A model generated the notes under the pieces. The model saw only the letters and a list, made by a program, of their open reading frames with translations, ran no database searches and was not told the DNA's origin. From Nansenia antarctica (lineage: Eukaryota > Chordata > Actinopteri > Argentiniformes > Microstomatidae), in contig OZ022339.1 in assembly GCA_963989245.1 (NCBI GenBank), forward strand, positions 18,280,662 through 18,344,661: a DNA stretch of 64,000 bases. Reading direction: 5' to 3'. Every line of letters begins with the position of its first letter. Position 1 is the first letter of the stretch. Below, one piece after another: positions 35,571-47,685 of the stretch. The translations under genes were made by a program, and so were the position numbers.

Positions 35571-35641
35571 GGGGCCTCGTTTATAGAAAGTACTCAAGTC
35601 AAAGATGACGTTCAAGTACTTTTTTTTATAAATGAGGCCCC
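35571..35641. mobile_element. 71-bp foldback element
   Basis: GGGGCCTCGTTTATA at the left and TATAAATGAGGCCCC at the right form inverted arms, with AAGTACT on both sides. It is flanked by TTCT on each side. The same right arm (acgttcaagtactttttt...aaatgaggcccc) occurs inside the duplicated segments near 52435 and 63505. Confidence 0.6.
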
Positions 35642-36615
35642 TTCTGTATTATACAAAGGCAGGGTACAGTACCTGTACAAAAGGTCTGATAAGTGGACCA
35701 GACGAAGGAATTTCCACTTGACTAATACACTTGTAAAACTGCCTCTCACTTCTATCCAGCACACCTCCCAGAACAATTGGGAAGAGGCCTGGTAACTTCA
35801 TTATGTATATATAAGAAGGTGGTAATCGTGTATCTAGCTTTACTATCTGTACTGAACAAGAGAGGAACACAGAAAGGCAGTAAGGTGGGGTGGAAGAGCA
35901 ATCGATACCACCCCTTTATGCTGTCTGACATCCCAGGGTGTGTAAGTGGAATGGTAGAACGACTATCTGCTGTCATCTCCACAGCGTGAGGGTAAGTTAG
36001 AGCAGCCTCAGAGCTCCATTGGTGTTCTCTCTCTCTCAACACACACCACCTTGAGCTCTAACTACCCCGCTGTTAGGAAACACATTTTCCATTTTCCTTC
36101 TCCAGCTGTAACAACTATTTCTCAACATGGCAAATACAAGACCCCCCTCTGTCACACACACAAACACACACACACAAACACTTTTCGGCTCTCGTTCCTT
36201 GTTTCACTCCTCATTCTCTCTTCCCTGTCCTCGTTCTCCAATCCGGGAGATTTGCAGAGAAATTGCCATGTCTATCACAGGGCTTAAATTGGCTGGGCTT
36301 CCGCGGCCCTCTGCACTGCGCTGATAAGATGTACCAGGGGCCCCGGCAGCTGTTATGGGGGGGAAAAATTGCATCTTGTGTCACCACCGGTGTTGAGCCA
36401 TGAAAGTGTTTGTTTATGTGGAAGGGGAAAAAAGCTCTGCTAGCGGATCTCCAATTAGTTGGGGGGACTCTCTCTCTCTCTCCCTCTCTCCCTTTCTGGG
36501 GCAAAGGGGGGGCGTCAATTATGGAGTGCCTCCCTAGATGCAAGTCTCCCTGGGCGTCACGTTTAGTGCTGAAATCGACAATTGAGAAGTCAAATGTGCA
36601 ACCCTGCCATGGTCG

Positions 36616-36680
36616 CCAGAGTAGAGGAGGGGGGTACAGAGTAGAGGAGGGGGGTACAGAGTAGAGGAGGGGGGTACAGA
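36616..36680. repeat. 20-bp repeat, three units
   Basis: AGAGTAGAGGAGGGGGGTAC in three perfect or near-perfect tandem copies. Confidence 0.9.
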
Positions 36681-37904
36681 AGGAAACTGTCGTCCCCGCT
36701 GTCAGATTGATCTGTCAATTGCTTAAAGCCACTCTGATGAAAATACTATACGATTCAAAACAACGTATACAAACAATAAGTGCAGCATCAAATTTGGCAA
36801 CAAGAGAACACATTTCTGTAGGGAATATTTACAATCAATGAACTGCCTGTTATTCACAGGAACCCCTTCAGAAATTACAAAACATTCAAATTACCCCAAC
36901 TCTGACACAATATTAAAAGGCAAAACTCCCCACCCTGGAGCAGAGAGAGTGCTGCGCATTGGGAACACTTTATGTCACAGCTTGCCGGGATGTGAGCGAC
37001 TGAGGGACAGATCCATATACCGTACTATTGTGTATGTCTATTTCTTATTATTAACATTCATTTCATTCTGCAATATTTTATTTCAGGGTCCAAGTGTGTT
37101 CAGTAGTCACAATTGTTGTTACTTGATTATCTTGATTATTAGTAGCAATATTATCGTTAATTATGATGACGAGGATGATGATGATGGTGCTTATTATTAG
37201 CGCTATTATCGTTGTTTTTGTTGTTTACTTATTCATCATGATTGTTACCTGTTCTATTTTGCTTTAGAATCTCTGCTTTGGCAATAATGTACGTCTGAAA
37301 TGTCACACCAATAAAACAACTTTGAATTGAATTGAAACAGAGCTGTGGGTGAGGAGATTACCTTCCCTCTGACTCTGCGGCGCCTACCCCCCCCTACCTC
37401 CCCCCACCCCCCACCCCCCCACCAGCCTGAGGCAGAAGGACTCCCCTCCCCCGGTGGCCCCACCCCTGTCCTAATGTAACATAATGCACTGAAGAGGGGG
37501 GGGGGCTAATGAGTAGGTACATGTCCTTATTGGGGGGCAGAGAGCCCAGCACTGGCGGGGGGGATGAAAGTGGAGCTTGCAGGGAGGAGGTAAAGAGTCC
37601 TGAGAGGGGCTTCAGTCGCCACACAGGGATCGTCTTAGCAGCAACGCCCAGCGCGCCAGTGACCTTCATGTCTCTATGCTGGGATGCCGGTCAGCTCTCT
37701 GGTGACAGGCAGGACGACAGGAAAGTGATGCATTGCGGCACACGAGTCACGTCAATACCACACCAGTCCATACCTGCGTTATGTTATGGTATGAGATATA
37801 TACGCACGTTTGGAAATGTATCTCCAGTCACTCTTTAGTCGAGTAAAAAAACTTACGGGAGAGGTTATGTTATTACAATGCAGTAGCTTGGACAGTACTT
37901 CTTT

Positions 37905-38150
37905 GTGAGCTTAGAATGATAAGGTTCTATCTCCGTTTAGGATAGTTCAGAGATATTGAGCGTCAAAGTTTTAACATTCCATTATGTTTTGTGAGATGGA
38001 GCCTTTGTATTTTATGAATTACTAACTAAAAAAATTCAAAAAATTTAAAAATAACACCACAAAGGCATTAATAAACACCTAATGGATCAGATTATGTAAA
38101 AAACTCAATTTTGACCCAAAATGGAGATAGAACCTTGTAATTCTAACGTC
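37905..38150. mobile_element. MITE, copy 2 (inverted relative to copy 1)
   Basis: Reverse complement of 31701-31947 over its length, with scattered substitutions. Ends are TTAGAATGATAAGGTTCTAT and GATAGAACCTTGTAATTCTAA. The two copies could pair as a hairpin of about 6 kb loop if transcribed. Confidence 0.75.
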
Positions 38151-38436
38151 GCAACATTGTATTCAGTTCAGTATTGCATACAGGGTTCATTTTCCTCATT
38201 TTTCATTTTTTGCCCCTTACTGTCATTGTGTTCCTCGACCACGGCACGCCAAACCCACCTGACTGACACTGTCATCTTACATGTTTTTTTAACTCCCTCT
38301 AAGCTGTATGTAGTCAAGCTTTGTTCTGGCAGAGGGGCTGCAGGCAGAGTACACGTGTTGCAAACATCACCTCAATGAGAGGGAATGAACTCCACTTTCT
38401 TTTGAGAGCAGTGAGTAATTAGCTTCTGCTTATCTT

Positions 38437-38620
38437 TTATTTATTTATTTATTTTTTAGTGGGGCAGTCCCACTCATATTTTTCATTTTATTGACAGATA
38501 CAGTAGAGATTTAGACAGGAAGGATGGGTGAGAGAGAGAGGAGGGATGACATGCAAGATATGTCCCCGGCCGGAATCGATTATCAGGCACTGGCACAATG
38601 CAGATGTAGATGTGACTGGG
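38437..38620 (-). mobile_element. tRNA-derived SINE, - strand
   Basis: The reverse complement contains a B-box-like ATCGATTCCGGCC, then ggggacatatcttgcatgtc, a CTCTCTCTCACCC segment and cttcctgtctaaatctctac. This matches a common teleost SINE type distinct from the one at 247. A 3' fragment is at 11541-11660. Confidence 0.65.
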
Positions 38621-39572
38621 TATAACAGTTGATGTTTTAAAAATATGTTTTTTCACTTCCTGCCTGTATATTATTGGGGGTAGGCAATCAACCAGGTTTA
38701 TGGGAAAATAAGTATATTTGCCATGTGTCTGTCTGCAATTACACCATGCAAGCCTGATGCAAGTTGGTTTGGTGTGGGAGATTAAGAGGATGTCAGAAGA
38801 TACAGATAATCAATACAAATGAATGGTGATTGGTCAGGTTCTCAGCTTTGCTAGGATTTAATGATGAAAACAACTGCCATTTTCTGTCTTGTGCATTTGG
38901 TAACCAGTGGCATTCTGTATTCAGTGAACGAAGTGGATGAATAGATCTTGAGGAGGGCCTCTTCAACCGAGCTAGGAGTAAGCACAGGCTGAATCAGACT
39001 AAAAAACTCCTTTGTTTATTGAATTGCTGATAAATGAGGGCTTACAAATCGGTTTTCAAGGTGTCCAAATTCCTGCTGATCCGCTCCCTCCTCTATCTCG
39101 TCTCCTCCACTGGTTCCAAAGACGAATAACGCCCCTGGCACTGTTTTCACGTTTCCACAGAGACCTTGCCTTACTAGGCTCCCAATAATGGAGCCCCAAA
39201 TAAGACAGGAAGGGAGGTTGAGGGGGATCCGAGGCAGACAGAAGCAACAAGAACGTTCAGAGATGCATTCACGATGACATCACTACCATTTCCCACAGCC
39301 GTTCTCATAGAGGGAGTCCTCTGCCTTCATTCATTGGCTGAGAGTTGGCTTTTCAGGAGCCCAGGGAGGCTATTGCTCCCCTCATCTCAATGGCTTTTTG
39401 TTGCAGAACACAGAGCCTGTTTCTAGGCCCACAGAAAAGCCTGGGTAATTTAGTTTGGGGTTGCCAGGAAGTCTGAGCTCTCTCGCCTGGTAACAATGGC
39501 AAATGTTATTGCCGCACTCCGAGGAACCAGAACTTCCACAGCTGCAACGCCTGAATTCAAATCGAAACTTTT

Positions 39573-39730
<158 letters not shown>

Positions 39731-40944
39731 AATTCCATCATCCCTCCATCTCGAGTGATCTCAAGAACCTGACTGTGAACCGAAAGAGGAGCTCTTTTCT
39801 TTGCTGCGAGGGTCCCCAAGAGGTTATAGTGAGCAAGTGTTGTTTGAGCATCGAAATGTGTTTTACATAACACTGGTGGTTACTGCAAATGCTGTGTCCT
39901 CACCCGTTTTCTTACTTGCAGCTGGTTTTTTACAGAATTATTCTCGTCATGACCAAAGTCACATATTCTGATAATAATATAAGTGAGATCTAAAAATATA
40001 AGTGAGATCTAAAAAATCTTTTTATTTTTATCAAGCAGCAAAATAAACCTCCCCGTGATTCACTGTGTGATGTACCAGTCCTTATACTGTAAATTAAACA
40101 TGGCTGAAAGAATTCTCTAACAGATTCTTCTAGTTCACGTCAACTCCTCATAGCATTTCTATCTCAAAGTGGCTCAGGACGTCGGACCTTCTATCTATTC
40201 CTGAATGTCGATGTTCCGTTGATTTGTCGCCAGTCTTCCTTTCCGTTTAGAGTGTTTTGCTGCCATCTAGCGGAAGAATTTAATTAATGTAAAAGCATCA
40301 ATGGTGACTGCTGCATTACAAATTAGTTTTTTTCAATTGCTAACACACGTTTTTTAAAATAGCCCTCAAAACACTTAACACAATTCACAAAACCACACAC
40401 CAAAAGTGCAAAACACCTCATATATCCTGCAAAAGGAAGCACTTGCAAACAAAACTACATATATACGTACCAAATGGAACACACATCATTCATATTACCA
40501 GATGTTTTTGTCCAACTCAATTGTCCTGCTCAACCAAAAGTGCTATCATCTTTGGTGAATTCTGCAGAGAGAGATTGTTCAACTCACACAAAATGTTGAA
40601 ACTGTTGAAACAAAACCTTTTTATTTTTCTCCACAACAAATCAGTGCACAGCACATACAGTATACATTACAGTTGTGTGAACCAAAAAAATATGCGAATC
40701 GAATACGGTAAAGAGAAAATAATAGTTTTTTTAAAAACATTTCCAGAGGAAAGAATAACACTTAGGCTGCATCTTGTCGCCTAGCTGGCTCTGGGTCCTC
40801 ATCAACCTCACAGGCCATGTCTTCCCTAGCTAGACATCGAGGGACGAAGCGCCTTGAGTATCGTATCTAGCCCTGGTTAGCACCCACATCAGTATCATCA
40901 CATGCCTCTTACATTGCCTGCAGAAGAGTCATGCGCCAATAGGG

Positions 40945-42378
40945 CTGAGGGTCCTACACCTTCTTAGGACTGAGGGTCCTACACCTTCATAGAGCTGAGG
41001 GTCATACACCTTCATAGGACTGAGGGTCATACACCTTCATAGAGCTGAGGGTCATACACCTTCATAGGACTGAGGGTCATACACCTTCATAGGACTGAGG
41101 GTCAGGGACGCGGGAAGGGGGGTGCTGAGGGTGCTGCAGCACCCCCTAGCGGCAGGCAGAAGGAGCTCCTCCTGCCTGAATTTAAAAAATAAAAATATTA
41201 TTCAAACAATAAGTTAAAACAATATAATAACTATTGTTGCTTTTGGGAATAAAAATAAATGTGTTTTTTGTAATAAATGTAAAAATGTGTTTGTTAGTTT
41301 TAATGTTAGTGATCACATGGTCATATCTTGCTAGGGAATCTCTGAGTTCTTTAGCAAAAATGCTAAATCAGCCAGAACAATTGAAGTGGAGTTGGAAGAA
41401 GATGCTGATGCAGTTGCTTGCTTCGCTTAACAACACTCCCATTAATGCTCTACTGTCGGACGTTGTTGAGAAAGAGCAACAGACGGCCAGAAACGTATTA
41501 GAACTGATATTCAGATCCATCCGATTCTTCGGCAGCGAAGGGCTTCCGTTAAGAGGCAATAACAATCGACATGGAGTGCTGTCTGTAATAATGGTCAACA
41601 TCATGTTTGTGGACATTGTGGGACACTGTGAGCTGAGTGGAAATTACTGTAAATTCCAACACATTGTTGGTAAAATATTTAACGTTACGTCGTTGTAGTG
41701 TGTGGGTGCGTGCGTGCTTAACTATTATTGCCCGTGCATTGGGGCCCGTCGTTATGCCACTGTGTGCGTGTGAGCGAACGAGCAATCAGCGAGAGGGAGG
41801 GAGGGAGAGAAATCGTTATAATTTTTTCCCTGGCAATTTTTTTCCCTGTAGTGTATATAGACAGCACCTCAGCACCCCCAGTCAAAATACCTTCCCGCGT
41901 GCCTGCTGAGGGTCATACACATTCATAGAGCTGAGGGTCCTACACCTTCATAGGACTGAGGGTCATACACCTTCATAGAGCTGAGGGTCATACACATTCA
42001 TAGAGCTGAGGGTCCTACACCTTCATAGAGCTGAGGGTCATACACCTTCATAGGACTGAGGGTCCTACACCTTCATAGGACTGAGGGTCATACACCTTCA
42101 TAGGACTGAGGGTCATACACCTTCATAGAGCTGAGGGTCATACACCTTCATAGGACTGAGGGTCATACACCTTCATAGGACTGTGGGTCATACACCTTCA
42201 TAGGACTGAGGGTCATACACCTTCATAGAGCTGAGGGTCATACACATTCATAGAGCTGAGGGTCCTACACCTTCATAGAGCTGAGGGTCATACACCTTCA
42301 TAGAGCTGAGGGTCATACACCTTCATAGGACTGAGGGTCATACACCTTCATAGAGCTGAGGGTCATACACCTTCATAG
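40945..42378. repeat. 25-bp minisatellite, interrupted by a hAT element
   Basis: Units of CTGAGGGTCATACACCTTCA plus TAG(A/G)G or TAGGA, with CATTCA and CCTACA variants. There are about 6 units left of 41102 and about 19 units from 41906 on. The array stops abruptly at the terminus of another hAT element at 42379. Confidence 0.95.
41103..41905 (+). mobile_element. hAT element derivative inserted in the minisatellite
   Basis: This 803-bp element has terminal inverted repeats CAGGGACGCGGGAAG and CTTCCCGCGTGCCTG (one mismatch in 15). A perfect 8-bp target duplication CTGAGGGT lies at 41095-41102 and 41906-41913. Subterminal sequence (gggtgctgagggtgctgcag, and cagcacctcagcaccccc at the other end) forms further inverted repeats. 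An open frame (41234-41698) includes a stretch resembling the N-terminal DUF4371-type part of hAT/ZMYM-like transposases (NVLELIFRSIRFFGSEGLPL then RGN). The catalytic and dimerisation domains are missing, so this is an internally deleted, non-autonomous copy. Confidence 0.85.
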
Positions 42379-42627
42379 CAGTGGCAAAGCTACCAGGGTG
42401 GCAGCTGCCACCCTTGAAAAAAGTCCTGCCACCCCAGTTACACAGACGGTAGACCAACTGATATAATTTGTTGTATTATTATTATTTTATCTTTATCTTT
42501 ATTTTTAATCAGAATTCAGTGTAAAATTCCCAAATTTCCAAGTTTGAAAAATAAACTCACTGTCTGTTCCACCCCTCCGTCTCAAATGGTTGCACCCTAT
42601 TTCACACGGGGAGATTTGAATAGGCTA

Positions 42628-43978
42628 GGCCCTGTCCACACCTATACGTTTTTTTGACAAATGTGGATTTTTCTATTCGTTTTGGGGGGTTCGTCCAGAC
42701 GCAAACGAGTTTTTGCCCTCTGAAAACGAAGATGTTTACAAACGCCTGCCAGAGTGAAGATCCTTAAAAAACGCTGTATATTTTTGGACGTCTGGACGAG
42801 ATAGACGAGTTTTTTGTATTCGTCACGTCATCATGCGCGTAGATGATGCGCAGTGCAGCTGTTTTCTGTAACCCGCATGCGCTAACCCAGCCAACAACAA
42901 CAACAACAACAATGGCGCCTTACAGGGTTGTTGCGTTCGTGCTGCAGAACCTATTGAGCTTGATTGGGCTTTTACAGCAAAATGTACTGTTGCTCCTCTA
43001 CTACCACCGACAGCAACAAATGGACATGGAGAACATCTACAATATGTTCTTCAATACACCGCGGAGGACAACCAGAAGGGCAACAATTCAATTAAATGTA
43101 TAATCAATAGTGTGATTTAGTCCAGGACTAGGCTTAAGCCATGTCTGTGAAACCGGCCCCTTGACACTTACTAGGACAGTTGCATAGGAGAAAGACACTT
43201 AAGAGAACATTAGATTAGTCTTTTCTGTAAGTGAAGATATTATACAGAAGTCCTGTTCTGTGTTTATGTAAATTGTTCATTGCTATTCTTTTTTGGGGCT
43301 TTTGCCATTACTTACTAGGAGAGGTGCATAAGAGAAAGACAATGTAGAGAGCCACAGTAGATTATTACACACTCTTATTTCTGTAAGTGAAGACATTTTT
43401 GTTTATTATTTGCGACATAATAATTACGACATACAATTCAAAGGTACAATAAAGAATGTTTATTTTGTTTTTTCACTGGGTAATGTTGCAGTGCATACAA
43501 AATATTGTAAGAAAATAAATAAAATGTCATCTTGACGGATTTACAAACATAGGAGCTGTCCAACAAAACGTTTCAAACACTGCGAAAATGGCAAGACTCC
43601 CAGTCAATGGTTGCATATGTTTTTTGTACTTTGTACTCAATAGTTAAACTCAACAATACTTCTACTTCACTGTCTGTCCAAATGAACGACTCCTTTGCTC
43701 CCCGAGGCGGCATGTTGTTTACGATTGGAATTTTGTATTTCGCGGATGTAACGCGGAAGAACCGCTTTAGCTTTTCCTGGCGTCTGATTGGCCAGCGGAG
43801 CTATGGGGTTAAAATTATATCGCCGACTACTGGTGTGGAATGCTCAATGACAGCGTTTATATTGCGTTCATACGTATGCATCTGGATGCAGATATTTTAT
43901 AAACGTGCTCGTCTGGAAGGTGATATTTTTATATACAAAAAACGTTTATCAAAAAAACGTATTGGTGTGGACATAGCC
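42628..43978. mobile_element. Inverted-repeat DNA element nested in the hAT
   Basis: Termini GGCCCTGTCCACACC and GGTGTGGACATAGCC extend to imperfect inverted repeats of about 30 bp including ATACGTTTTTTTGA. TA dinucleotides flank both ends (42626-42627 and 43979-43980). The 1.35-kb interior has a short frame (42843-43103) beginning after a CAA trinucleotide run, with no domain I recognise. The superfamily (PIF/Harbinger or Tc1-like) is undecided. Confidence 0.65.
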
Positions 43979-44345
43979 TAGGTGTGTTCCAACAGTTTAC
44001 CGCACAGCTGATGCTGATTAATCAATTAAACCTGAGCTGTCATTCTGGTGCTGTGCCATGTGGAGCCTGTTGTTCAGGTAATGTTAAATGTGGTTTTAAC
44101 TAATTATGTTATTACGTTTACAATTCATTACCTATTGGATATGTTTAGTAAATTAATTGATTTTTTGTTCGTCAATGTAACGTTATTTGCTGAGTTATGA
44201 AGCGAAGACGTCAGTCTCAGCTGTTAGCTAGCTATTTAGCTTTTACTTACTGTTTAGCTAACGTTGGCGTTATTATAGTTATGTCATTGTAACACGATGT
44301 TAATGTATGTTGAAAATATGGTGCAGGAAGAAGGGTAGTAACAAA

Positions 44346-46892
44346 ATGAAGAGGAACGGCAACGGTGATATTAGGATTTTCTTTGGCAAGCGACATCAGC
44401 CAGATCATGGCAGTACAGAGGCTGAGGAAGCGAGTCATGGCAGTACAGAGGCTGAGGAAGAGACACCAGTTGTCCCTAGTTCAGCTGCAGCTGGTCCTCA
44501 TGGTATGAATGTTTATGATTTCCACTTTTTGTTCCAGTCCATTATTACATTTGAATCAAACCCATATAATACAAGTAGTGACATGTTATCAAAGCTACAG
44601 TACAGTAGTATCATGTGTTAGCTTTAATCAAAAGTATATTTACTTGGTGAATATAAGTTGTGACATTGACCATCAGGGAGTAATCCGATCAGACCTATAT
44701 CTGATTTTTTCCCCTCCTTTATTTTTATTTTCCTAGATATTTCCAAACACAGAGGAGATGGCCCGACACAACCATCCTTGGAGACGTTTCCCAAGACATT
44801 GCAGGGTGGAGCCAGAAGGAGTTTCCGTGCCGACTGGTACAAGATACATCCCTGGCTGTAATACTCCCAGTCGAAAGACGCAAGTTATTGTTTCTCTTGT
44901 AGACACTTTTCTCTGCCTAATGCCCCTAAGAGTGTGTTTATGGATGGATATTCAAATTGGAAGAAAGCCACATTTAAGGACAGTGGATTTTGTTCCCATG
45001 CTAAATCTGAGAGCCATGTTAATGCAATGTTTGCGTGGACAGAGAATAAGAAAATGATAGATAAAAACACATCAATGTTAGTAATGATGGATGAAAAGTC
45101 CAGAAGAAAAGTAATCGAAAATCAGAAATATATCAAAACACTAGGTGAAGTTCTGCTGTTAACAGCAACTCAAAATATTTCCCAGCGGGGTCACAGGGAA
45201 TCTCCTGAGTCTGATAATAGAGGCAATTTCTTAGAGATTTTAGATGTCCTATGCAAGCATGACCCATTTTTAAAGAAAAGAATGGAAGAGCAAGCCAAAA
45301 ATGCTAAATACACATGCAGCTGTATCCAAAATGAAATACTCCAGTGTTTGGTAGGGATGGTTCAAGAGGAGATCATAAAGGAGGTCAAAGAGAGTGCACA
45401 GTTTTCTGTTCTAGTGGATGAAACGAAAGATGTCAAGAAAAAAGAGCAGATGTCTTTTGTTCTTCGTTACTACTATAACGGTGTAGTACATGAGAGTTTT
45501 CTGGAGTTTCAAGAGGCAGAGAAACTGGATGCTGCCAGTTTAACAGAAAAAATTATAGGCTGTTTAGAGAAGCATGGGCTAGAATATAAGAAAAACCTAG
45601 TTGGTCAAGGCTACGATGGAGCATCAACTATGAGTGGGAAGCATTCTGGTGTCCAAGCCAGAATAAAAGAAGTAGCCAAGCATGCATTTTACGTTCATTG
45701 CAGTGCACACTGCTTAAACTTAGTGATAGTGGACAGTGTGAAATCTGTACCCGACACTGCAAATTTCTTTTCATTGTTAGAGCGACTGTATGTATTTATA
45801 TCAGGGTCTTATGTCCATCCCAAATGGTTGGCGGTGCAGAGGGAGATGTTTGATGGTGAACCAAGGGAACTCCAGCGGCTCAGCGATACACGATGGGCCT
45901 GCAGATATTTAGCTTGTCGCAATGTTATGGATGGGTTGCCTGCTTTAATGCAAGTACTTGAAGACATTTCAGATGAGGACAATCCGGACAGAGCTGTTGA
46001 AGCAAGAGGGCTACTGGTTCAAATTGATCTGAATTTTATTGGATGCCTTACAGTTTTTAGAAAAGTACTAGGTGACACCCGATTTTTGTCAGATATGCTC
46101 CAGTCAACACAGCTTGACCTTACTAAAGCTGTTGAGCTAATTGAAACACTACAACAGACTCTAAAAAACTATCGTACTGAGACATATTTTGATGAGCTTT
46201 GGATTGAAATACTCAACACCTGTGAAAGTTGTAACATTTCTACAACTCACACTCATAAGAGGGCAAGACGGATAACAAAGAAACTTAAAGGTAGTGTTAT
46301 CCCGTCTACACTAGGACAGCACACAATACCAGACAGCAAAAAGTATTTTCTAACTAAAATATTTTATCCTGTCATTGATTGCATGATTGGTGAAATGCAA
46401 AGACGATTCTCTAGCTTTAACTGTCACATCATGCAGGGTATCCAGGCACTGAATCCATCCAGCAGCAGCTTTTTGAATGAGGAGGCAGTTAATCTTTTAG
46501 CAAATGCATATGGATCAAATGTAGATAACCTTAAACACGAACTGCAGCAGATTAGAAGATTGTTGGATCAACAAGCAACAAATGGAAAATAAAGTCCCTC
46601 CAATTTAATGGAATTAGGTAATTTTTTGGATCCATACAAGATGGTTTTCTTGGAGATGTTCAGATTATGTAAAATAGCTGTAGTATTGCCGGTCACCAGT
46701 GCAGCATGTGAGAGGAGTTTTTCAACTCTTAAAATAATAAAGAATCACCTGCGCTCTACCATGGCAGAGAATAGATTAACAAGTATTGCAGTTCTCAGCA
46801 TTGAGTCTAAACGTGCAAAAGCTCTGAATTTGGATGAGTTTGTGAAGCGATTTGCTGCACAGCATAGCAATCGTCGCATTCAGCTTTTGTAA
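44346..46892 (+). pseudogene. hAT transposase (TTF-type finger, DUF4371, hAT dimerisation), two nonsense codons
   Basis: Exon 1 (44346-44502) starts MKRNGNGDIRIFFGKR and contains a 27-bp tandem duplication. The intron (GTATGA...TTTCCTAG) joins in phase to exon 2 (44737-46892). Order: TTF-like finger region (about 44840-44910, CFSCRHF), DUF4371 region, catalytic-fold motifs LVDETKDV (about 45415) and GYDGASTMSG (about 45610), CSAHCLNLV, LSDTRWACR, and the C-terminal hAT dimerisation block (VTSAACERSFSTLK, about 46690). hAT transposases cut and paste the element using a DDE catalytic triad. One frame runs through the whole length, broken only by TAA at 44859-44861 and TAA at 46590-46592. This suggests recent inactivation or errors in the sequence. 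It is related to the ZMYM/THAP-like hAT groups common in fish. Confidence 0.85.
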
Positions 46893-46944
46893 ATGTATTT
46901 ATTTGTATTTTTTTATTATTTATTTTTTTAATAGCAGATTTTGT

Positions 46945-47020
46945 GGCAAGGCAAGTTTATTTGTATAGCACTTATACAACAGGGGCAATTCAAATAGCTT
47001 TACATTATTTAAAAATAAGT
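46945..47020 (+). repeat. Dispersed fish repeat (ggcaaggcaagtttatttg)
   Basis: The motif ggcaaggcaagtttatttg, then tatagcac, is a common short interspersed fish sequence. It marks the point where recognisable hAT sequence ends. Confidence 0.5.
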
Positions 47021-47640
47021 TTTTTTTTTTTTAATGTAATTAGGAGGATTTTTAAACTTGCATTTTATAACGTTGTATTTAATAACGTTTATTCCGTTCT
47101 GCTTTTATTTGATAGTCGGGGTCTTATAGGGCTCTCCCAACCCGAGGTGCTCTGTGCTCTGATGTGGTTTAACTAGCCAACTCCGTACTACGTTAGCGGA
47201 GCGAGTTACGTGTGAAATTAGCATGTGTTTTCATATAAAATGTTATATATTATATAGCTGACTAGTGAGCCTGCGTCAACCTTAATGCTATTCAAGTGCA
47301 AGAAGATTTGTCTTCGCAGATACACACGTTAATCTGCTGACACAACCTAAATGTGAAAAAAAACGTCAGATCAGATATATAAACGGGTTATTTTGATAAA
47401 CCGGATACATTTTGTGAATATATATGGTTACTTTCTCGCCTGAAAACATATTAAAACTTCATAAAATGACATATTAACAATTGTAGAGCCAAATTACAGC
47501 TTTTAGCTAATGGCGGCCAAAACGGAAGATTTAAAAACACTAGACTGACGTCACAGTCGCCAGCTGGTCGTGACGCGTTCTAAACGATTAGGCCGCTGAT
47601 GGCCCTGCAGCTTTTGGCAGCAGCAGGTTTTGGCATGACT
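47021..47640. other. Unassigned sequence between hAT and Gypsy
   Basis: About 600 bp, AT-rich, with no gene or repeat recognised. Confidence 0.5.
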
Positions 47641-47685
47641 GCACCACTACTCTAGATCCCCAGAGTAAACATCCGTGATCAGTAG
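47641..47685 (-). pseudogene. 45-bp fragment of Gypsy pol at the LTR flank
   Basis: gcaccactactctagatccc...gatcagtag matches 54367-54411 inside the - strand Gypsy with about one difference. It abuts the left LTR directly. Confidence 0.75.

Larger units (their letters stand above)
42379..46944 (+). mobile_element. Larger hAT element with transposase gene, right end not found
   Basis: It starts exactly at the end of the minisatellite with CAGTGGCAAAGCTACC and an inverted-repeat subterminal region (gggtggcagctgccaccc). It contains another inverted-repeat element (42628-43978) and the transposase pseudogene (44346-46892). A matching right terminus (GCTTTGCCACTG) and an 8-bp duplication (CTTCATAG) were not found before 47690, so the right end is truncated or rearranged. 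That the left terminus and the transposase belong to one element is inferred from order and spacing. Confidence 0.6.

Noticed and set aside
42843..43103. 86-codon frame inside the nested inverted-repeat element
   Set aside because: It has no recognised domain and starts after a CAA run. It is too short to call a transposase and is kept only as part of the element.
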